The translations under genes were made by a program, and so were the position numbers. From NCBI GenBank assembly GCA_946811695.1, contig OX328123.1, positions 125,736,318-125,800,317 on the forward strand: a stretch of 64,000 nucleotides of DNA, written 5' to 3'. This DNA comes from Gonocerus acuteangulatus (lineage: Eukaryota > Arthropoda > Insecta > Hemiptera > Coreidae). Every line of letters begins with the position of its first letter. Position 1 is the stretch's first letter. Below the pieces are notes generated by a model. That model did not search any database. It was given only the letters and a program-made list of their open reading frames with translations, and was not told the origin of the DNA. Below are positions 63,971 through 64,000 of the stretch, piece by piece.

Positions 63971-64000
63971 ATTTTTCTGTTGCTTGTTCTGTAAAATTTC

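Overview
This is arthropod nuclear DNA, most likely from an insect with a large, AT-rich, transposon-dense genome. The evidence is a spliced metazoan gene with GT-AG introns, R1-, Jockey- and I-type LINEs, Ty3/gypsy elements with very short LTRs, tRNA-derived SINEs, hAT/piggyBac/mariner/Harbinger-like DNA elements and many (TA)n, (CT)n and (CA)n arrays. I cannot name the species. A 200-base N gap lies at 13001-13200.

Host genes. About half of the window (3231-33641, minus strand) is one gene, LMBRD2, encoding a multi-pass LMBR1-domain membrane protein. Nine coding exons can be placed with consensus splice sites and consistent phase. The middle exon(s) are missing and probably lie in the gap. 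Just upstream on the same strand is an intact 70-residue BBSome-subunit gene, BBIP1 (33659-33871). Only 17 bases separate its stop from the LMBRD2 start, so the pair looks like one dicistronic transcript. On the plus strand, 48606-48753 is the first coding exon of a MADF-domain regulator, with a GC-rich promoter carrying a perfect GGTCACGTGACC palindrome. Its later exons are not seen.

Layout. 1-3230: downstream sequence of LMBRD2 with two small MITEs. 3231-33641: LMBRD2, its introns filled by MITEs, SINEs, an R1 LINE with a tandemly duplicated 3' end (10.1-13.0 kb), a complete gypsy element (14950-19213) nested in an older repeat, a second gypsy with near-identical LTRs but no protease (23875-27706), a piggyBac relic, a mariner relic and foldback elements. 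33.6-36.5 kb: BBIP1, upstream DNA and a hAT-type MITE containing a 40-bp minisatellite. 36.7-41.0 kb: a nearly full-length Jockey LINE. 41-48 kb: MITEs, I-type LINE fragments and microsatellites. 48.4-64 kb: the MADF exon, then a mosaic of repeats, including a gypsy relic (57.97-61.7 kb) split by a 1.57-kb inverted-repeat element.

Most notable: the BBIP1-LMBRD2 pair; a textbook -1 ribosomal frameshift signal (U UUA AAC, 7-nt spacer, 10-bp stem and a possible pseudoknot) at the gag-pol junction of the complete gypsy; several nonautonomous DNA-transposon families whose ends are fixed by target-site duplications; and a possible Helentron-like family.
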